A DNA stretch of 64,000 nucleotides from NCBI RefSeq assembly GCF_015644585.1, contig NZ_JADOBI010000002.1, positions 620,001-684,000 on the forward strand, given 5' to 3'. This DNA comes from Rahnella laticis (GTDB lineage Bacteria > Pseudomonadota > Gammaproteobacteria > Enterobacterales > Enterobacteriaceae). Below are positions 27,042 through 37,350 of the stretch, piece by piece (the stretch's first letter is position 1; each line of letters opens with the position of its first letter). Made by a program: the position numbers and the translations under genes. The notes under the pieces are model-generated. The model saw only the letters and a program-made list of their open reading frames with translations. It ran no database searches and was not told the origin of the DNA.

Positions 27042-28202
27042 ATGGGCTGGGAACGTCAAAAACCCTTTACGCCTGAGCAACCCGCTCCCCCTTCTTCCGG
27101 AAGCTGGTTGCTCAGTGGCGTACTGGCAGTCATCGCTGGTGTGTTGTTCTTCGTTTTACACGCTTCCGGAACGCTGAGTGTCCTCAATGCAGTGAACATC
27201 TGGTTATTTTCGCTGATCCCCGTGGTCCTCTGGATACTGATTTTCTGCATGCGCGGCTATCTCTACGGACGTGAACTGGAACGCTTTCAGTTTTTTACGC
27301 AGGAAGCTGAACATGCTCAGCAGCAGTGGACTGCATGGGCAGAGCGCTATATCGCGATATCGGCAAGTTGCCTGTTATTGCCAGACCATATTTCAGCCGC
27401 GCTGTTGCAGCAAAATGCCACCGGCCTCGAGCAGTTCCCGCGACTCGTTCGCCGCATTGATTATCTCGAAGACAAATCTCCCCTGTCCGTTCTGTTGACG
27501 AGTGTGCAGGAGGCAATATCGGGGCTGCCCATTGAATTACCTCTTCAGGTCACTTTACTCAGCGATGAACCGGAAAGAACCCGGCAAGATTTACTGGCCC
27601 GGTTTAATAAAACCTGGCAGGAAGTGTTCCCGGGGCAACCGGGGCCAGCTTCACTCAATCTTACTGACCAGCTTTCCTTTAGTACTCTCGATGAACGCCT
27701 CAGACAGCCGGAGTCTTTTGTTCATCTGGTTCTGGTCATGCAGTTACATGGCGACAAGGCTTATTCCGATGGACTGGGCGCACTGATGTTTACCAGCGAT
27801 GACGTGGCGAGTAAGTATTCATTACCACATTCTGTCCGGCTGCTGCGTCCTATGCCTCTCGATATGGATCATTTTGATGAAGATCTGACACTGTTTCTGA
27901 CGACGCAAACGCATGCGATTCGTACTGCCGGTGTTCTTGCTGACCATCAAAAATGGAAAGAATCCACAGCCAGGCTGCTTGGTACCGGTAATGCACTGGG
28001 CACGAAGTGGCAGGCAGAAGACATGACAACTGTCGAAACATATTGCGGTATTCAGGGGCCTTATTCCCCCTGGCTCACCCTTGCGCTGGGGGCTGATTTT
28101 GTCCGCATCGGGCAACAATCATGGTTAGCGTTATCCACAACAGGAGCAGAAAATTTTGTCTATACCATCACATCAGGGAGTGGGGATGAGCGCGTTAAGT
28201 AG
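27042..28202 (+). CDS. Conserved T6SS-associated membrane protein upstream of tssM
   Basis: 386 residues. Two membrane helices lie near the N-terminus (WLLSGVLAVIAGVLFFVLHA and IWLFSLIPVVLWILIFCM), followed by a soluble domain of about 300 residues. I recognise the gene type from other enterobacterial T6SS clusters, where it also lies between PAAR and tssM, but cannot assign a biochemical role. It starts 4 bp after the PAAR gene, and its 3' end overlaps tssM by 17 bp, so it should be made together with the membrane complex. Confidence 0.75.
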   Translation: MGWERQKPFTPEQPAPPSSGSWLLSGVLAVIAGVLFFVLHASGTLSVLNAVNIWLFSLIPVVLWILIFCMRGYLYGRELERFQFFTQEAEHAQQQWTAWAERYIAISASCLLLPDHISAALLQQNATGLEQFPRLVRRIDYLEDKSPLSVLLTSVQEAISGLPIELPLQVTLLSDEPERTRQDLLARFNKTWQEVFPGQPGPASLNLTDQLSFSTLDERLRQPESFVHLVLVMQLHGDKAYSDGLGALMFTSDDVASKYSLPHSVRLLRPMPLDMDHFDEDLTLFLTTQTHAIRTAGVLADHQKWKESTARLLGTGNALGTKWQAEDMTTVETYCGIQGPYSPWLTLALGADFVRIGQQSWLALSTTGAENFVYTITSGSGDERVK

Positions 28203-31200
28203 GATCTGGCGTGTTGGCGGGCTGACGGTTCTGCTACTGGCGATACTCAGCCTTATTGGCTGGGCGATCTGGCGTCACGGCGAAATGATCGGGCTCGATA
28301 CAACCAGCAAAAAGGTCGTCGCCTTCCTGCTGGTCTGTGTGCTGGGTGCCGCTTTGCGCTTTGGCCCTTCACTGGCGCGTCTGGCCCGTCAGGTCATGCA
28401 CCGCAAAGAAGAGAAAAAACAAAATATTCTGCCGGACAGTGAAAACCGCCTCGCACAAACGCCGCCGCGTCACATCACGGTTGCTGAAATCCGCCAGGCC
28501 TTGCGCCAGACCTATGGCCGCTTCTGGTTCCGTAAAGTCCGCATTTTGCTGCTCACCGGCAGCGCGGCGGATGTGGAGCAGCTTGCGCCCGGCCTGACCG
28601 GACAAAACTGGCAGGAAGATGCGGGCACCGTTTTACTCTGGGGTGGCGATTTAGGCGCACAGGCGGATGCCGCATGGCTGGGCGCGCTGCGTAAACTGCG
28701 CCGCCGCCCGCTGGATGGCGTGGTCTGGGTGACGTCTGCCCTCGCGAAAACCGCGTTACCCGGCCAGAAAGATGCGCGGCCAGCGCTTTCCACCGACATG
28801 ATGGACAGCGTCGCGCAGGCGTTTACCGCGCGTTACACCCTCCTGGGCTGGCGGCTGCCGCTGTATGTCTGGTCGCTGCACATCGCCGAAGGTGTAAAAG
28901 CTGACCGCATTACCCAGTCTGTCGGCTGTTTGCTGCCGGCGGGTTGCCGCGCGGATGAGCTTAGTGAACAGCTCAGCGGTCTGGTGCCGGTGCTGATAGA
29001 GCAAGGCACACAGCAGGTGAGTGCTGACACCGGGCATCAGTTTTTACTGCAACTGGCTGACCAGCTGGCACGTACACCGGAGTCGGTCGCCGGGCCGCTG
29101 GGCACGCTGCTGAATCCTTACCGCCCTTCCCCGCTGGCGGGCGTGATGTTCAGCCCGGCCTCGGTGGAGGCCAAACGCACCGTGAAACATCACTGGGGCA
29201 AAGATAACCGCTGGGATGTTTTGCTGGGTTCTCTGACCGCACTGCCTGCCGGGCTTGCGGCGAAGAAGCTCGGTTTTGCCTGGCGCAGATTGTTCGCCCT
29301 GATTACGACCGGTGCGATGATGTTGTGGGGCGCGGGTTCGGTGATGGCCTTTCTGGTTAACCGCGACGCCGTTAAGGATGCACAGTCACAGGTTGAGCTC
29401 GCGGCAAACGACAAACAGCCTTTACCGGCGCGCCTGCAGGCGCAGCTGGCGTTACAGCACACGCTGGATAAATTGCAATATCGCCAAATTGATGGCGCAC
29501 CGTGGTACACCCGTTTTGGCCTGAGCCAGAACGACCCGCTGCTCGCTGCCCTCTGGCCGCATTACGGTGCCAGCGCACTGCCGCTGCTGCGTGACGCCGC
29601 GTCTCAGCACCTTGAGTCTCAGCTCGAAGCGCTGGTGCAGCTTGCGCCTGATGACCCGAACCGCGACAAGCTCATCAGACCCGCTTACGACCAGATGAAA
29701 ATGTACCTGATGCTGGCGCGCCCGGAGAAGATGGACTTCACCTGGTTCAGTCATACGTTACTGACCGACTGGCCGCAGCACGCTGGCGTGCCGGACGGCG
29801 TCTGGCAAGGTGATGGCCCTGCATTGTTAGCCTTTTATGCCCGCAATCTCGCTGCGCACCCTCAGTGGCGTCTGACCACGGATGACCGCCTGGTCAGCCA
29901 GGTGCGCACCCTGCTGGTCCGCCAGATGGGCGCGCGCAACAGCGAGTCTTCGCTTTACCAGAAAATGCTGCGACAGGTGGCCAATCAGTACGCAGACCTT
30001 CGTCTGGCGGACATGACCGGCGATACCGACGCGAGCCGCATCTTTACCACAGATGCCGTGGTGCCGGGCATGTTCACCCGCAAAGCCTGGGAAGAATCGG
30101 TTAAACCGGCCATTGAAAAAGTCGTCAGCGGACGCCGTGAAGAGATGGACTGGGTGCTCAGCGACATCAAAACCACCGCCGGGCAGCAGGACTCCCCGGA
30201 GGCGCTGCAGGCCCGCCTGAAAGAACGTTACTTTGCGGACTTCTCCGGTAGCTGGCTGGAGTTCCTCAACAGCCTGCGCTGGCAGCAGGCGCAGACGCTA
30301 TCCGATGCCATCGACCAGCTCACGCTGATGGCCGACGTGCGTCAGTCGCCGCTCGTGGCGCTGATGAATACCCTGAGCATTCAGGGCAAAACCGGGCAGA
30401 CTGGCGAAGCGCTGTCTGACTCGCTGGTGAAATCCGCCAAAAATCTGTTAAACCGCGATGAACAACCGGCCATCGACCAGCAGGCAGGCGCTAAAGGGCC
30501 GCTGGACGCGACCTTCGGCCCGGTACTGGCTCTGATGGATAACAAAGGCGGCGGGCAGACCAGCCTCAGCCTGCAGACCTTCCTGACCCGTGTCACGCAG
30601 GTTCGCCTCAAGCTGCAGCAGGTGGTGAACGCCGCCGATCCGCAGGCCATGACCCAGACGCTGGCACAAACCGTGTTTCAGGGGAAAGCGGTGGACCTGA
30701 CTGAAACCCGTGATTACGGCAGTCTGGTGGCCGCCAGCCTCGGGCAGGAATGGAGCGGGTTCGGGCAGACGGTGTTTGTCCAACCGATGGAACAGGCGTG
30801 GCAGCAGGTGTTAACGCCGGCCGCCGAAAGCCTGAACGCCCAGTGGCAGGCCGCGATTGTCGATGACTGGAACAGCACCTTCGGCGGACGCTATCCGCTC
30901 AAAGACACCAGCAGCGAAGTCTCCCTGCCGCTGATGGCGCGTTACCTCAACAGCGACAGCGGCCGAATCGCCCGCTTCCTGCAAACCCGCCTGAACGGCG
31001 TGCTGCATAAAGAAGGCAGCCACTGGGTGCCGGACAGCATCAATGCGCAGGGGCTGACCTTCAGCCCGGCATTCCTCAAGGCCGTGGACCAGCTGAGCAT
31101 GCTCTCTGACGTGGTGTTTGCCAACGGTGAGGCGGGTATCAGCTTCGAACTGCGTCCGGGAACCGCCAAAGACGTGATGCAGACCGACCTGATTGTCGAC

Positions 31201-31599
31201 AGTCAGAAACTCAGCTATTACAACCAGCTGCCTGCCTGGAAGCGTTTCACCTGGCCGCACGACACCGAAGCGCCGGGAGCCAGCCTGAGCTGGATAAGCA
31301 CGCAGGCCGGTACGCGCCAGTATGCCGATATGCCGGGTGCGTGGGGGCTAATCCGCCTGCTTGATAAAGCCACCGTAACGCCGTATCCGGGCGTTAACAG
31401 CAGCTTCAATATCACCTGGAAAGCGCCCGACGGCAGGCCGCTCAATTACACCCTGCGCACCGAAGCCGGAGAAGGCCCGCTGGCCTTGCTGAAGCTGCGC
31501 AACTTCACGCTGCCCGCACAAATTTTTCAGGTAAAGGCGGTAACGCTCGCACCGGCTGAAAAACCTTTCGACCCCGACGCCCTTGCTGAGGAACAGTAA
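28186..31599 (+). CDS. tssM: TssM (IcmF family), T6SS membrane complex subunit
   Basis: Large inner-membrane protein spanning the periplasm to contact TssJ. It has 1137 residues from the ATG at 28186 (GGGAG upstream; the in-frame TTG at 28156 is less likely). Membrane helices are near residues 9-29, 42-62 and 375-398. The cytoplasmic NTPase-like region reads RILLLTGSAADVEQL where other TssM proteins have a GxxGxGK[ST] P-loop, so this copy has no obvious Walker A motif. The long periplasmic part ends with the TssJ-binding beta domain (PGVNSSFNITWKAPDGRPLNYTLRTEAGEGPLALLKLRNFTLP). Confidence 0.96.
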   Translation: MSALSRIWRVGGLTVLLLAILSLIGWAIWRHGEMIGLDTTSKKVVAFLLVCVLGAALRFGPSLARLARQVMHRKEEKKQNILPDSENRLAQTPPRHITVAEIRQALRQTYGRFWFRKVRILLLTGSAADVEQLAPGLTGQNWQEDAGTVLLWGGDLGAQADAAWLGALRKLRRRPLDGVVWVTSALAKTALPGQKDARPALSTDMMDSVAQAFTARYTLLGWRLPLYVWSLHIAEGVKADRITQSVGCLLPAGCRADELSEQLSGLVPVLIEQGTQQVSADTGHQFLLQLADQLARTPESVAGPLGTLLNPYRPSPLAGVMFSPASVEAKRTVKHHWGKDNRWDVLLGSLTALPAGLAAKKLGFAWRRLFALITTGAMMLWGAGSVMAFLVNRDAVKDAQSQVELAANDKQPLPARLQAQLALQHTLDKLQYRQIDGAPWYTRFGLSQNDPLLAALWPHYGASALPLLRDAASQHLESQLEALVQLAPDDPNRDKLIRPAYDQMKMYLMLARPEKMDFTWFSHTLLTDWPQHAGVPDGVWQGDGPALLAFYARNLAAHPQWRLTTDDRLVSQVRTLLVRQMGARNSESSLYQKMLRQVANQYADLRLADMTGDTDASRIFTTDAVVPGMFTRKAWEESVKPAIEKVVSGRREEMDWVLSDIKTTAGQQDSPEALQARLKERYFADFSGSWLEFLNSLRWQQAQTLSDAIDQLTLMADVRQSPLVALMNTLSIQGKTGQTGEALSDSLVKSAKNLLNRDEQPAIDQQAGAKGPLDATFGPVLALMDNKGGGQTSLSLQTFLTRVTQVRLKLQQVVNAADPQAMTQTLAQTVFQGKAVDLTETRDYGSLVAASLGQEWSGFGQTVFVQPMEQAWQQVLTPAAESLNAQWQAAIVDDWNSTFGGRYPLKDTSSEVSLPLMARYLNSDSGRIARFLQTRLNGVLHKEGSHWVPDSINAQGLTFSPAFLKAVDQLSMLSDVVFANGEAGISFELRPGTAKDVMQTDLIVDSQKLSYYNQLPAWKRFTWPHDTEAPGASLSWISTQAGTRQYADMPGAWGLIRLLDKATVTPYPGVNSSFNITWKAPDGRPLNYTLRTEAGEGPLALLKLRNFTLPAQIFQVKAVTLAPAEKPFDPDALAEEQ

Positions 31600-33203
31600 T
31601 GTCCACATTAATCACCTTACAAAGCGCCTGTTCTGCAAACCCGGAGTCACTGCCCGAGCAGGCAGAACAGCAGACCGCCCTTTGGGAGAACTGGCTTAGG
31701 CCGGTCACCTCAGAAATGCCGGCCGGCGAAGACCCCGGCTACAATGATGACTTCCAGCAGATGCGCGAAGAGGTCAATAAGCTCTCCGGCGCGGATACCA
31801 CACTGACCTGTGAGCTGGCCGAAAAACTGCTTACAGCACACTGCAAAGATGTGCGCGTTGCCACTTATTACATCTGGGCCCGGCTTCACCGCGACGGCGA
31901 AGCCGGGCTGGCGGACGCACTTTCCCTGCTGGCCGGGCTGATTACCCGTTTTGGTGAATCCCTGCATCCGCAGCGTGCAAACAGCCGGAGAACGGCACTG
32001 GAATGGCTTGCGGGTTCACGCGTTCTGGACAGTCTGTCACTGTTCCCGGAGGTTAACCGCGTTGATTTTGCCCGCATCGTCGGTGCACTGGCGCTCATCG
32101 AACAGGGGTTAAGCACCTGGGAAACCGCCTCCAGACCACAGTTGGGTGCACTCTACACGGCGCTGGAAAACCGCCTCGCGCAGTCCGGCGGCTTTGACGC
32201 CGTTGTCCCGCAAAACAGCGCGGCCTCAGGCAGTCCGGCAGGCAACACGTCAGCGGATTCTCCGGCGCTAAAACCGGTCGCCTCCGGACGCGATTTGCTC
32301 GATCAGGGCAAGCTGCTGGCAAAATTCCTGCGCGACCAGCCGGACGGCTGGCTCTCCGGCAATCATCTGATGAAAAGCATCCGGCTGGATACACTGCATG
32401 AACTGCCGCCGCTGGCTGCCGACGGACGTACCCGCCTGATGCCGCCGAAACCCGAACACCGCGCCCTGCTCAAACGTCTGTACCTGCAACAAAGCTGGCT
32501 GGAACTGCTCGAACAAACCGACAGCCTGTTTGCGCAAGGTGTCAACCATCTGTGGCTGGATCTGCAGTGGTATGTCCATCAGGCGCTGACCAGAGCGGGC
32601 GCACCGTATGAAAGCTGGGCGGGCATTATTGAGCAGGATCTGAGTGGTTTACTGACCCGACTACCGGGCCTTGAAGGGCTGGCGTTCAGTGACGGCACGC
32701 CGTTTGCCGATGAAGTGACGATGAACTGGATCACCCAGCAGGTCACGATGTCATCTGAGTGGAGCAACGACTCCGCCGCCTCTGCCAGCACGGCCGGTTC
32801 CGGCGATGACGACATCCTGCAGCTTGAACCGGAAGCACTGGCGCAGGCAGACAGCGACGGTGTCGAAGCCGCGCTCGGTTGGCTGCAAAACCGCCCCGGC
32901 ACCCGCACGCCACGCCACCAGTGGCTGATCCGCCTGCTGATGGCACGCGTCGCCGAACAGTACGGCAAGAACGACATGGCGCTGCATCTTCTCGGTGAAC
33001 TGGATGGCAACGGAGCCCGGCTAACACTCACGCAGTGGGAACCGGACCTGCTGTTCGAAGTCAAAGCCCGTCGCCTGAAACTGCTGCGCATCAAAGCCAG
33101 CCGCGCGGACGCCGATAAACCCCGCCTTCAGGGTGAAATGGAAAGTTTACTGGCCGGATTAATCAGCCTCGACCCGGCGCGCGCTGCGGTGTTGTGTGGA
33201 TAA
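31599..33203 (+). CDS. tssA: TssA, T6SS baseplate/tail assembly cap protein
   Basis: 534 residues with an N-terminal ImpA-type domain (WENWLRPVTSEMPAGEDPGYNDDFQQMREEVNKLSG...CKDVRVATYYIWARLHRDGEAGLADALSLLAGLI). A low-complexity Ala/Ser/Pro linker near residues 205-225 and a helical C-terminal region follow. TssA proteins prime and coordinate sheath and tube growth. The start overlaps the tssM stop (TAATG). A second ImpA-type protein (VasL-like) lies at 43711. Confidence 0.93.
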   Translation: MSTLITLQSACSANPESLPEQAEQQTALWENWLRPVTSEMPAGEDPGYNDDFQQMREEVNKLSGADTTLTCELAEKLLTAHCKDVRVATYYIWARLHRDGEAGLADALSLLAGLITRFGESLHPQRANSRRTALEWLAGSRVLDSLSLFPEVNRVDFARIVGALALIEQGLSTWETASRPQLGALYTALENRLAQSGGFDAVVPQNSAASGSPAGNTSADSPALKPVASGRDLLDQGKLLAKFLRDQPDGWLSGNHLMKSIRLDTLHELPPLAADGRTRLMPPKPEHRALLKRLYLQQSWLELLEQTDSLFAQGVNHLWLDLQWYVHQALTRAGAPYESWAGIIEQDLSGLLTRLPGLEGLAFSDGTPFADEVTMNWITQQVTMSSEWSNDSAASASTAGSGDDDILQLEPEALAQADSDGVEAALGWLQNRPGTRTPRHQWLIRLLMARVAEQYGKNDMALHLLGELDGNGARLTLTQWEPDLLFEVKARRLKLLRIKASRADADKPRLQGEMESLLAGLISLDPARAAVLCG

Positions 33204-33229
33204 GTAAAACATAAGGATTTGGCCGAAAG

Positions 33230-35737
33230 ATGGATATTCTTAAAAGTACTGTTTCTGCGTTGAGCGCAACCACCCTGAACCGTTACCGCCTTGATATTCC
33301 TCCCTGTACGTCACCGCTCGACGTGGAAAGCTTGCGCGGGGATGAGGGCATAAGCCGGACGTATCGCTACTCCATCACCTTCACCAGCACCGACCACGAC
33401 ATCGGCGCCGCTCAGCTGTTGCGTAAACCGGTCACGCTGACGATGGGCACCGGACTGCTGCAAAACCTGACTGCCCAAAAAGTTGTCCACGGCGTTATCA
33501 CGGATTTCCAGCGGATTTCAGGCTCTGCCGACGAGGCGAAATATCGGTTAACGCTGGAGCCTTCCCTAGCCCTGCTGGGCAAACAGTTCCGCACGCACCG
33601 TTTCTTCGTCAATAAATCCGTGCAGGATGTCGTCGCGCAGATCCTGGAAGAACATGGCTTTAAGGGCTGGGAATATGAGTTCGCACTGAAACAGACTTAC
33701 CCAAAACGCGAACAGATAAACCAGTATCAGGAGAGTGACCTGGCCTTTATCGAACGCCTGCTTTCGGAAGTGGGGATTTTCTATTTCTTCAGCCTGCAGC
33801 CGGACACGCAAACTGAAGTCGTGCACTTTGCCGATAAGCAAAGTGCCTATGAATTCGGGAAAACGCTGCCGCTCAGCAGCCCGTCAGGCATGAGCGACAG
33901 CAGCGCGGAGTCGGTCTGGGGGCTGAGCGTTCAGCACCACGTCGTTGAGGCCAGCGTCACCGCCAAAGACTATAACTTCCGCGAAGCGCAGAAGGTCAAT
34001 CAGTCCGCCAAGGCCGACATGACGCGCGGCGACGGTGAAGGGATAAATTATGGCGACGTCTATCACTACAAGCCCCGCCATCCGGAGTCCGGCGCAAAAA
34101 CTGACCCGGCGGCGGAAACCGGCAACTTCATGGCGCGTCTCGACCATGAACGTTTTCTGGCTGCACAAACGCTGATTACCGGCAACAGCACCGGCGCCAC
34201 GCTGCACCCGGCGCAGGTGCTCACCGTGGCCGACAACAGCATTCCGTCCATGCTGCCCGAACAGTTATCACTGCCGATGGTGATTTTGCGCACCGGATTC
34301 ACCGCCAGCCGCAAAGAAGCGCTAAAGGTCACCTTCGCCGCCGTGCCCTTCAGCGAAACGCTGTGCTGGCGCCCCGCGCTCATGCCGCGTCCGAAAGTCA
34401 GCGGCACGATGATGGCGCGCGTCACCAGCGCAAAACCGAACGACATCTACGCCTGGCAGGACAACGCCGGTTTGTATCGCGTGAAATTCGATGCCGACCA
34501 GGACGATAAAACGCAGGGTCAGGAAAGCATGCCGGTGCGCCTCGCCAAACCTTACGGCGGCGACGAATACGGCATTCACTTCCCGCTCATTCAGGGCACA
34601 GAAGTCGCGATCGCCTTCCACGACGGCGATCCCGACCGGCCTTACATCGCCCACGCCCTGCACGACTCGCGTCACGTGGATCACGTCACTGAAAAGAACA
34701 GCACCCGAAACGTGATCCGCACACCGGCGAATAACAAACTGCGGATGGAAGACAAACGCGGCGAAGAGCACATCAAGCTCAGCACCGAATACGGCGGCAA
34801 AACGCAGCTGAATTTAGGGCACAACGTGGATGCTTCAAGAACAATTCGCGGTGAAGGTGCTGAACTTCGCACCGATAAATGGGTGACCATTCGCGGCGGA
34901 GCGGGTGTGTTTATTACTGCGGATACGCAGTCATCTGCCAGCGGAATGATGCTGGGGATGAAGGACGCGATTACTCAACTGGAGAGTGCGCTGAGTATTG
35001 CAAAAAGCTTATCTGCAGCGGCCGAAAGTGCTCTGGCGTTACCATCCGATACGCAAAGTCAGCAGGCATTGACCGCGGCCCTCAAAGAACTGATCCAACC
35101 GGGAATGGTTCTGAATGCACCTCAAGGCATCGGTATCAGCAGCCCACAGGCCGTTCGCCTGGCATCGGGCAGTGCCAGCGTAGGTATCATGTCGCAGCAA
35201 AACACTGACATCAGCGCAATGAAGCGTTTTACCGTTGCCGCCGGTGACGCCATCAGCATGCTGGCGCGTAAGACGGGCATGAAGTTGTTTGCAGCAAAAG
35301 GGAAAGTAGAAATTCAGGCACAGGACAACAACATCGAAGCGCTTGCTAAAAAAGATATAACGGTTACGAGCGTTGAAGGCCGTGTCGAAATCACAGCAGC
35401 AACAGAGCTGGTGGTGAATTGCGGCGGCGGCTACATCAAACTCAGCGGCGGGAATATCGAGATTGCCGATCCGCAAAACATCTTATTTAAGTCGGCCAAC
35501 TGGCAAAAGATGGGGCCGGCGAGTCTGAATACTCCTCCGGTGACGTTCCCGAAAGGCTACGGTGCAGTTTATGCGTTGCAGGATGAGGAAGGAAAACCTA
35601 TCCCACTCACTGAATACCGCATAACAACCGCAGAAGGAACAATATATGCAGGCGTTTCTGATAAAAACGGGAAGACAGCCCCAGTCTATACCGCGGCTCC
35701 GGGCAGGATGAATATAGAAATCCTGGGCACTAAATAG
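33230..35737 (+). CDS. vgrG: VgrG (TssI) spike protein 2
   Basis: 835-residue spike protein with the same domain order as VgrG 1. The two diverge in the N-terminal domain and at the very C-terminus but are almost identical in DNA from about 34850 to 35409 (against 20746-21306), suggesting gene conversion. Its tail (KGYGAVYALQDEEGKPIPLTEYRITTAEGTIYAGVSDKNGKTAPVYTAAPG) is transthyretin-like and differs from that of VgrG 1. It is followed after 29 bp by a Tle1-type lipase gene, its probable cargo. Confidence 0.95.
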   Translation: MDILKSTVSALSATTLNRYRLDIPPCTSPLDVESLRGDEGISRTYRYSITFTSTDHDIGAAQLLRKPVTLTMGTGLLQNLTAQKVVHGVITDFQRISGSADEAKYRLTLEPSLALLGKQFRTHRFFVNKSVQDVVAQILEEHGFKGWEYEFALKQTYPKREQINQYQESDLAFIERLLSEVGIFYFFSLQPDTQTEVVHFADKQSAYEFGKTLPLSSPSGMSDSSAESVWGLSVQHHVVEASVTAKDYNFREAQKVNQSAKADMTRGDGEGINYGDVYHYKPRHPESGAKTDPAAETGNFMARLDHERFLAAQTLITGNSTGATLHPAQVLTVADNSIPSMLPEQLSLPMVILRTGFTASRKEALKVTFAAVPFSETLCWRPALMPRPKVSGTMMARVTSAKPNDIYAWQDNAGLYRVKFDADQDDKTQGQESMPVRLAKPYGGDEYGIHFPLIQGTEVAIAFHDGDPDRPYIAHALHDSRHVDHVTEKNSTRNVIRTPANNKLRMEDKRGEEHIKLSTEYGGKTQLNLGHNVDASRTIRGEGAELRTDKWVTIRGGAGVFITADTQSSASGMMLGMKDAITQLESALSIAKSLSAAAESALALPSDTQSQQALTAALKELIQPGMVLNAPQGIGISSPQAVRLASGSASVGIMSQQNTDISAMKRFTVAAGDAISMLARKTGMKLFAAKGKVEIQAQDNNIEALAKKDITVTSVEGRVEITAATELVVNCGGGYIKLSGGNIEIADPQNILFKSANWQKMGPASLNTPPVTFPKGYGAVYALQDEEGKPIPLTEYRITTAEGTIYAGVSDKNGKTAPVYTAAPGRMNIEILGTK

Positions 35738-35766
35738 GACGATATTAAATTCAAGGAACTTGCAGA

Positions 35767-37350
35767 ATGGCACAACGTAATACATGGGAAGTCAGTGATG
35801 GTCAGCATACCTCTGACGTAAACGTTTCAGAAAAAATCGTGATTTGTAAGCGTAAAGAAGTGCCCGGCATCACGCTCACCATCGGCATGTTTTTTGATGG
35901 CACTGGCAATAATGTTTTCAATATAGATAAGCGCCTCCTCGAGACCTGCACCCATCTGGATGTGGGAATGAACACTGAAGATGCAGCATCCTGTGTCAAA
36001 AAACTGGATAAAAACGGCAACAGTGCGGGGAGTTATCTTGGGTATTATTCGAATATTCATTGGTTGAATACCCTTTATTCTCAGGATAATAAAATAACTG
36101 AGGGTAAAGAACTATATCAGCGCGCCATATATATTCAGGGAATAGGTACATCAAGAGACAAAGATGACAGCCTTATAGGTATGGGGCTGGGGGTATTGTT
36201 TGAAGGCGTTATTGATAAGACGAATGAGGGCATTACACAAATCGCTGAGCAGGTTGCACTATTGTTCAAAGAAAGCAGAGGTATTACATGCGCTATAGAA
36301 AAAATTCAGTTTGATATCTTCGGTTTTAGCCGCGGTGCTGCTGCTGCCCGTCACTTCGCAAACCGTGTCAGAAACGGCGATCAGGCCATTCAGGAAGCAA
36401 TAACGAAAGGGCTTGATGGCCGAAATCAGCATGGGAAACCCGCAGGAGAAGTACGTTTCCTCGGGCTATTTGATACGGTCTGTGCAGTTGGCGGTGTAAA
36501 AAATTTGCTGGACATCCACGGTGGAGTAAACCCCGGTATTGAGCTGGCACTGCCGAAGGATATTGCGCAAAACGTGTTTCAGATTACGGCAATGAACGAA
36601 TGCCGTTATAACTTTAGCCTTAACAGTATTAAAGAGTCCTGGCCTGAGCTCCCCCTCCCCGGCGTGCATTCCGATATTGGCGGTGGCTATAATCCGCAAG
36701 AAAAAGAATATCTGTTTCTCACCAAACCTGAATTTGCAACCGTCAGTGAAAATATTCCTGCTGAGATGACAGATATTTACCGCCATTGCGAAGCTGAAAT
36801 TCCGGCTTTACAGAAATTACCAAATCTGAGTTCTGTTATGCCTTCGGGAGTGGTAAAGGTCGGAACATGGTTTGACTACCTGGTTAATCCGAATAAGAAA
36901 CGCGCCGGCATTACTGAAAAGCGTGTTGGTGCAGCATTGACTCTGGAACGGGTGGTCACGAATGACTGGTCAAAAATCACCTTACGGGTAATGTTTGATA
37001 CTGCGCAGGACGCTGGATGTGAGTTTGATCGTATTCGTAATACGAATACAGATTTGAAATTGCCACCAGAATTGGAACCTCTTTGCCAAAAAGCCATTAC
37101 CCAGGCAAAAAAGGTTGTAGTCGGAGGAACGCCCGCTCCTTTTTCCGCGGATGAAATGAAACTGATTGGTAAATATCTGCATTGTTCAGCCAGCTGGAAT
37201 GCGGTGGCATTTAAAGATGTCTGGCTCGACGGAAACAAAGTAAAAGTCATATATGGCGCAGCAAAAACCGCTGAGCTGTTTGGCTTTGTCAATCGCCCCA
37301 ATCCGGGGTGGGCTCGTGCCGTATGGAATATGCAGGGAGAAGAAGCATGA
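35767..37350 (+). CDS. tle1: Tle1-type phospholipase T6SS effector (DUF2235)
   Basis: 527-residue predicted lipase of the Tle1/DUF2235 family, expected to hydrolyse membrane phospholipids in the periplasm of target cells. Family features are TLTIGMFFDGTGNN near the N-terminus, the nucleophile motif GFSRG (residues 186-190, Ser188), LFDTVCAVGG with the likely Asp, and LPGVHSDIGGGY with the likely His/Asp region. There is no signal peptide, as expected for T6SS delivery. The stop overlaps the following lipoprotein gene as ATGA, the usual effector-immunity coupling. Confidence 0.92.
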   Translation: MAQRNTWEVSDGQHTSDVNVSEKIVICKRKEVPGITLTIGMFFDGTGNNVFNIDKRLLETCTHLDVGMNTEDAASCVKKLDKNGNSAGSYLGYYSNIHWLNTLYSQDNKITEGKELYQRAIYIQGIGTSRDKDDSLIGMGLGVLFEGVIDKTNEGITQIAEQVALLFKESRGITCAIEKIQFDIFGFSRGAAAARHFANRVRNGDQAIQEAITKGLDGRNQHGKPAGEVRFLGLFDTVCAVGGVKNLLDIHGGVNPGIELALPKDIAQNVFQITAMNECRYNFSLNSIKESWPELPLPGVHSDIGGGYNPQEKEYLFLTKPEFATVSENIPAEMTDIYRHCEAEIPALQKLPNLSSVMPSGVVKVGTWFDYLVNPNKKRAGITEKRVGAALTLERVVTNDWSKITLRVMFDTAQDAGCEFDRIRNTNTDLKLPPELEPLCQKAITQAKKVVVGGTPAPFSADEMKLIGKYLHCSASWNAVAFKDVWLDGNKVKVIYGAAKTAELFGFVNRPNPGWARAVWNMQGEEA

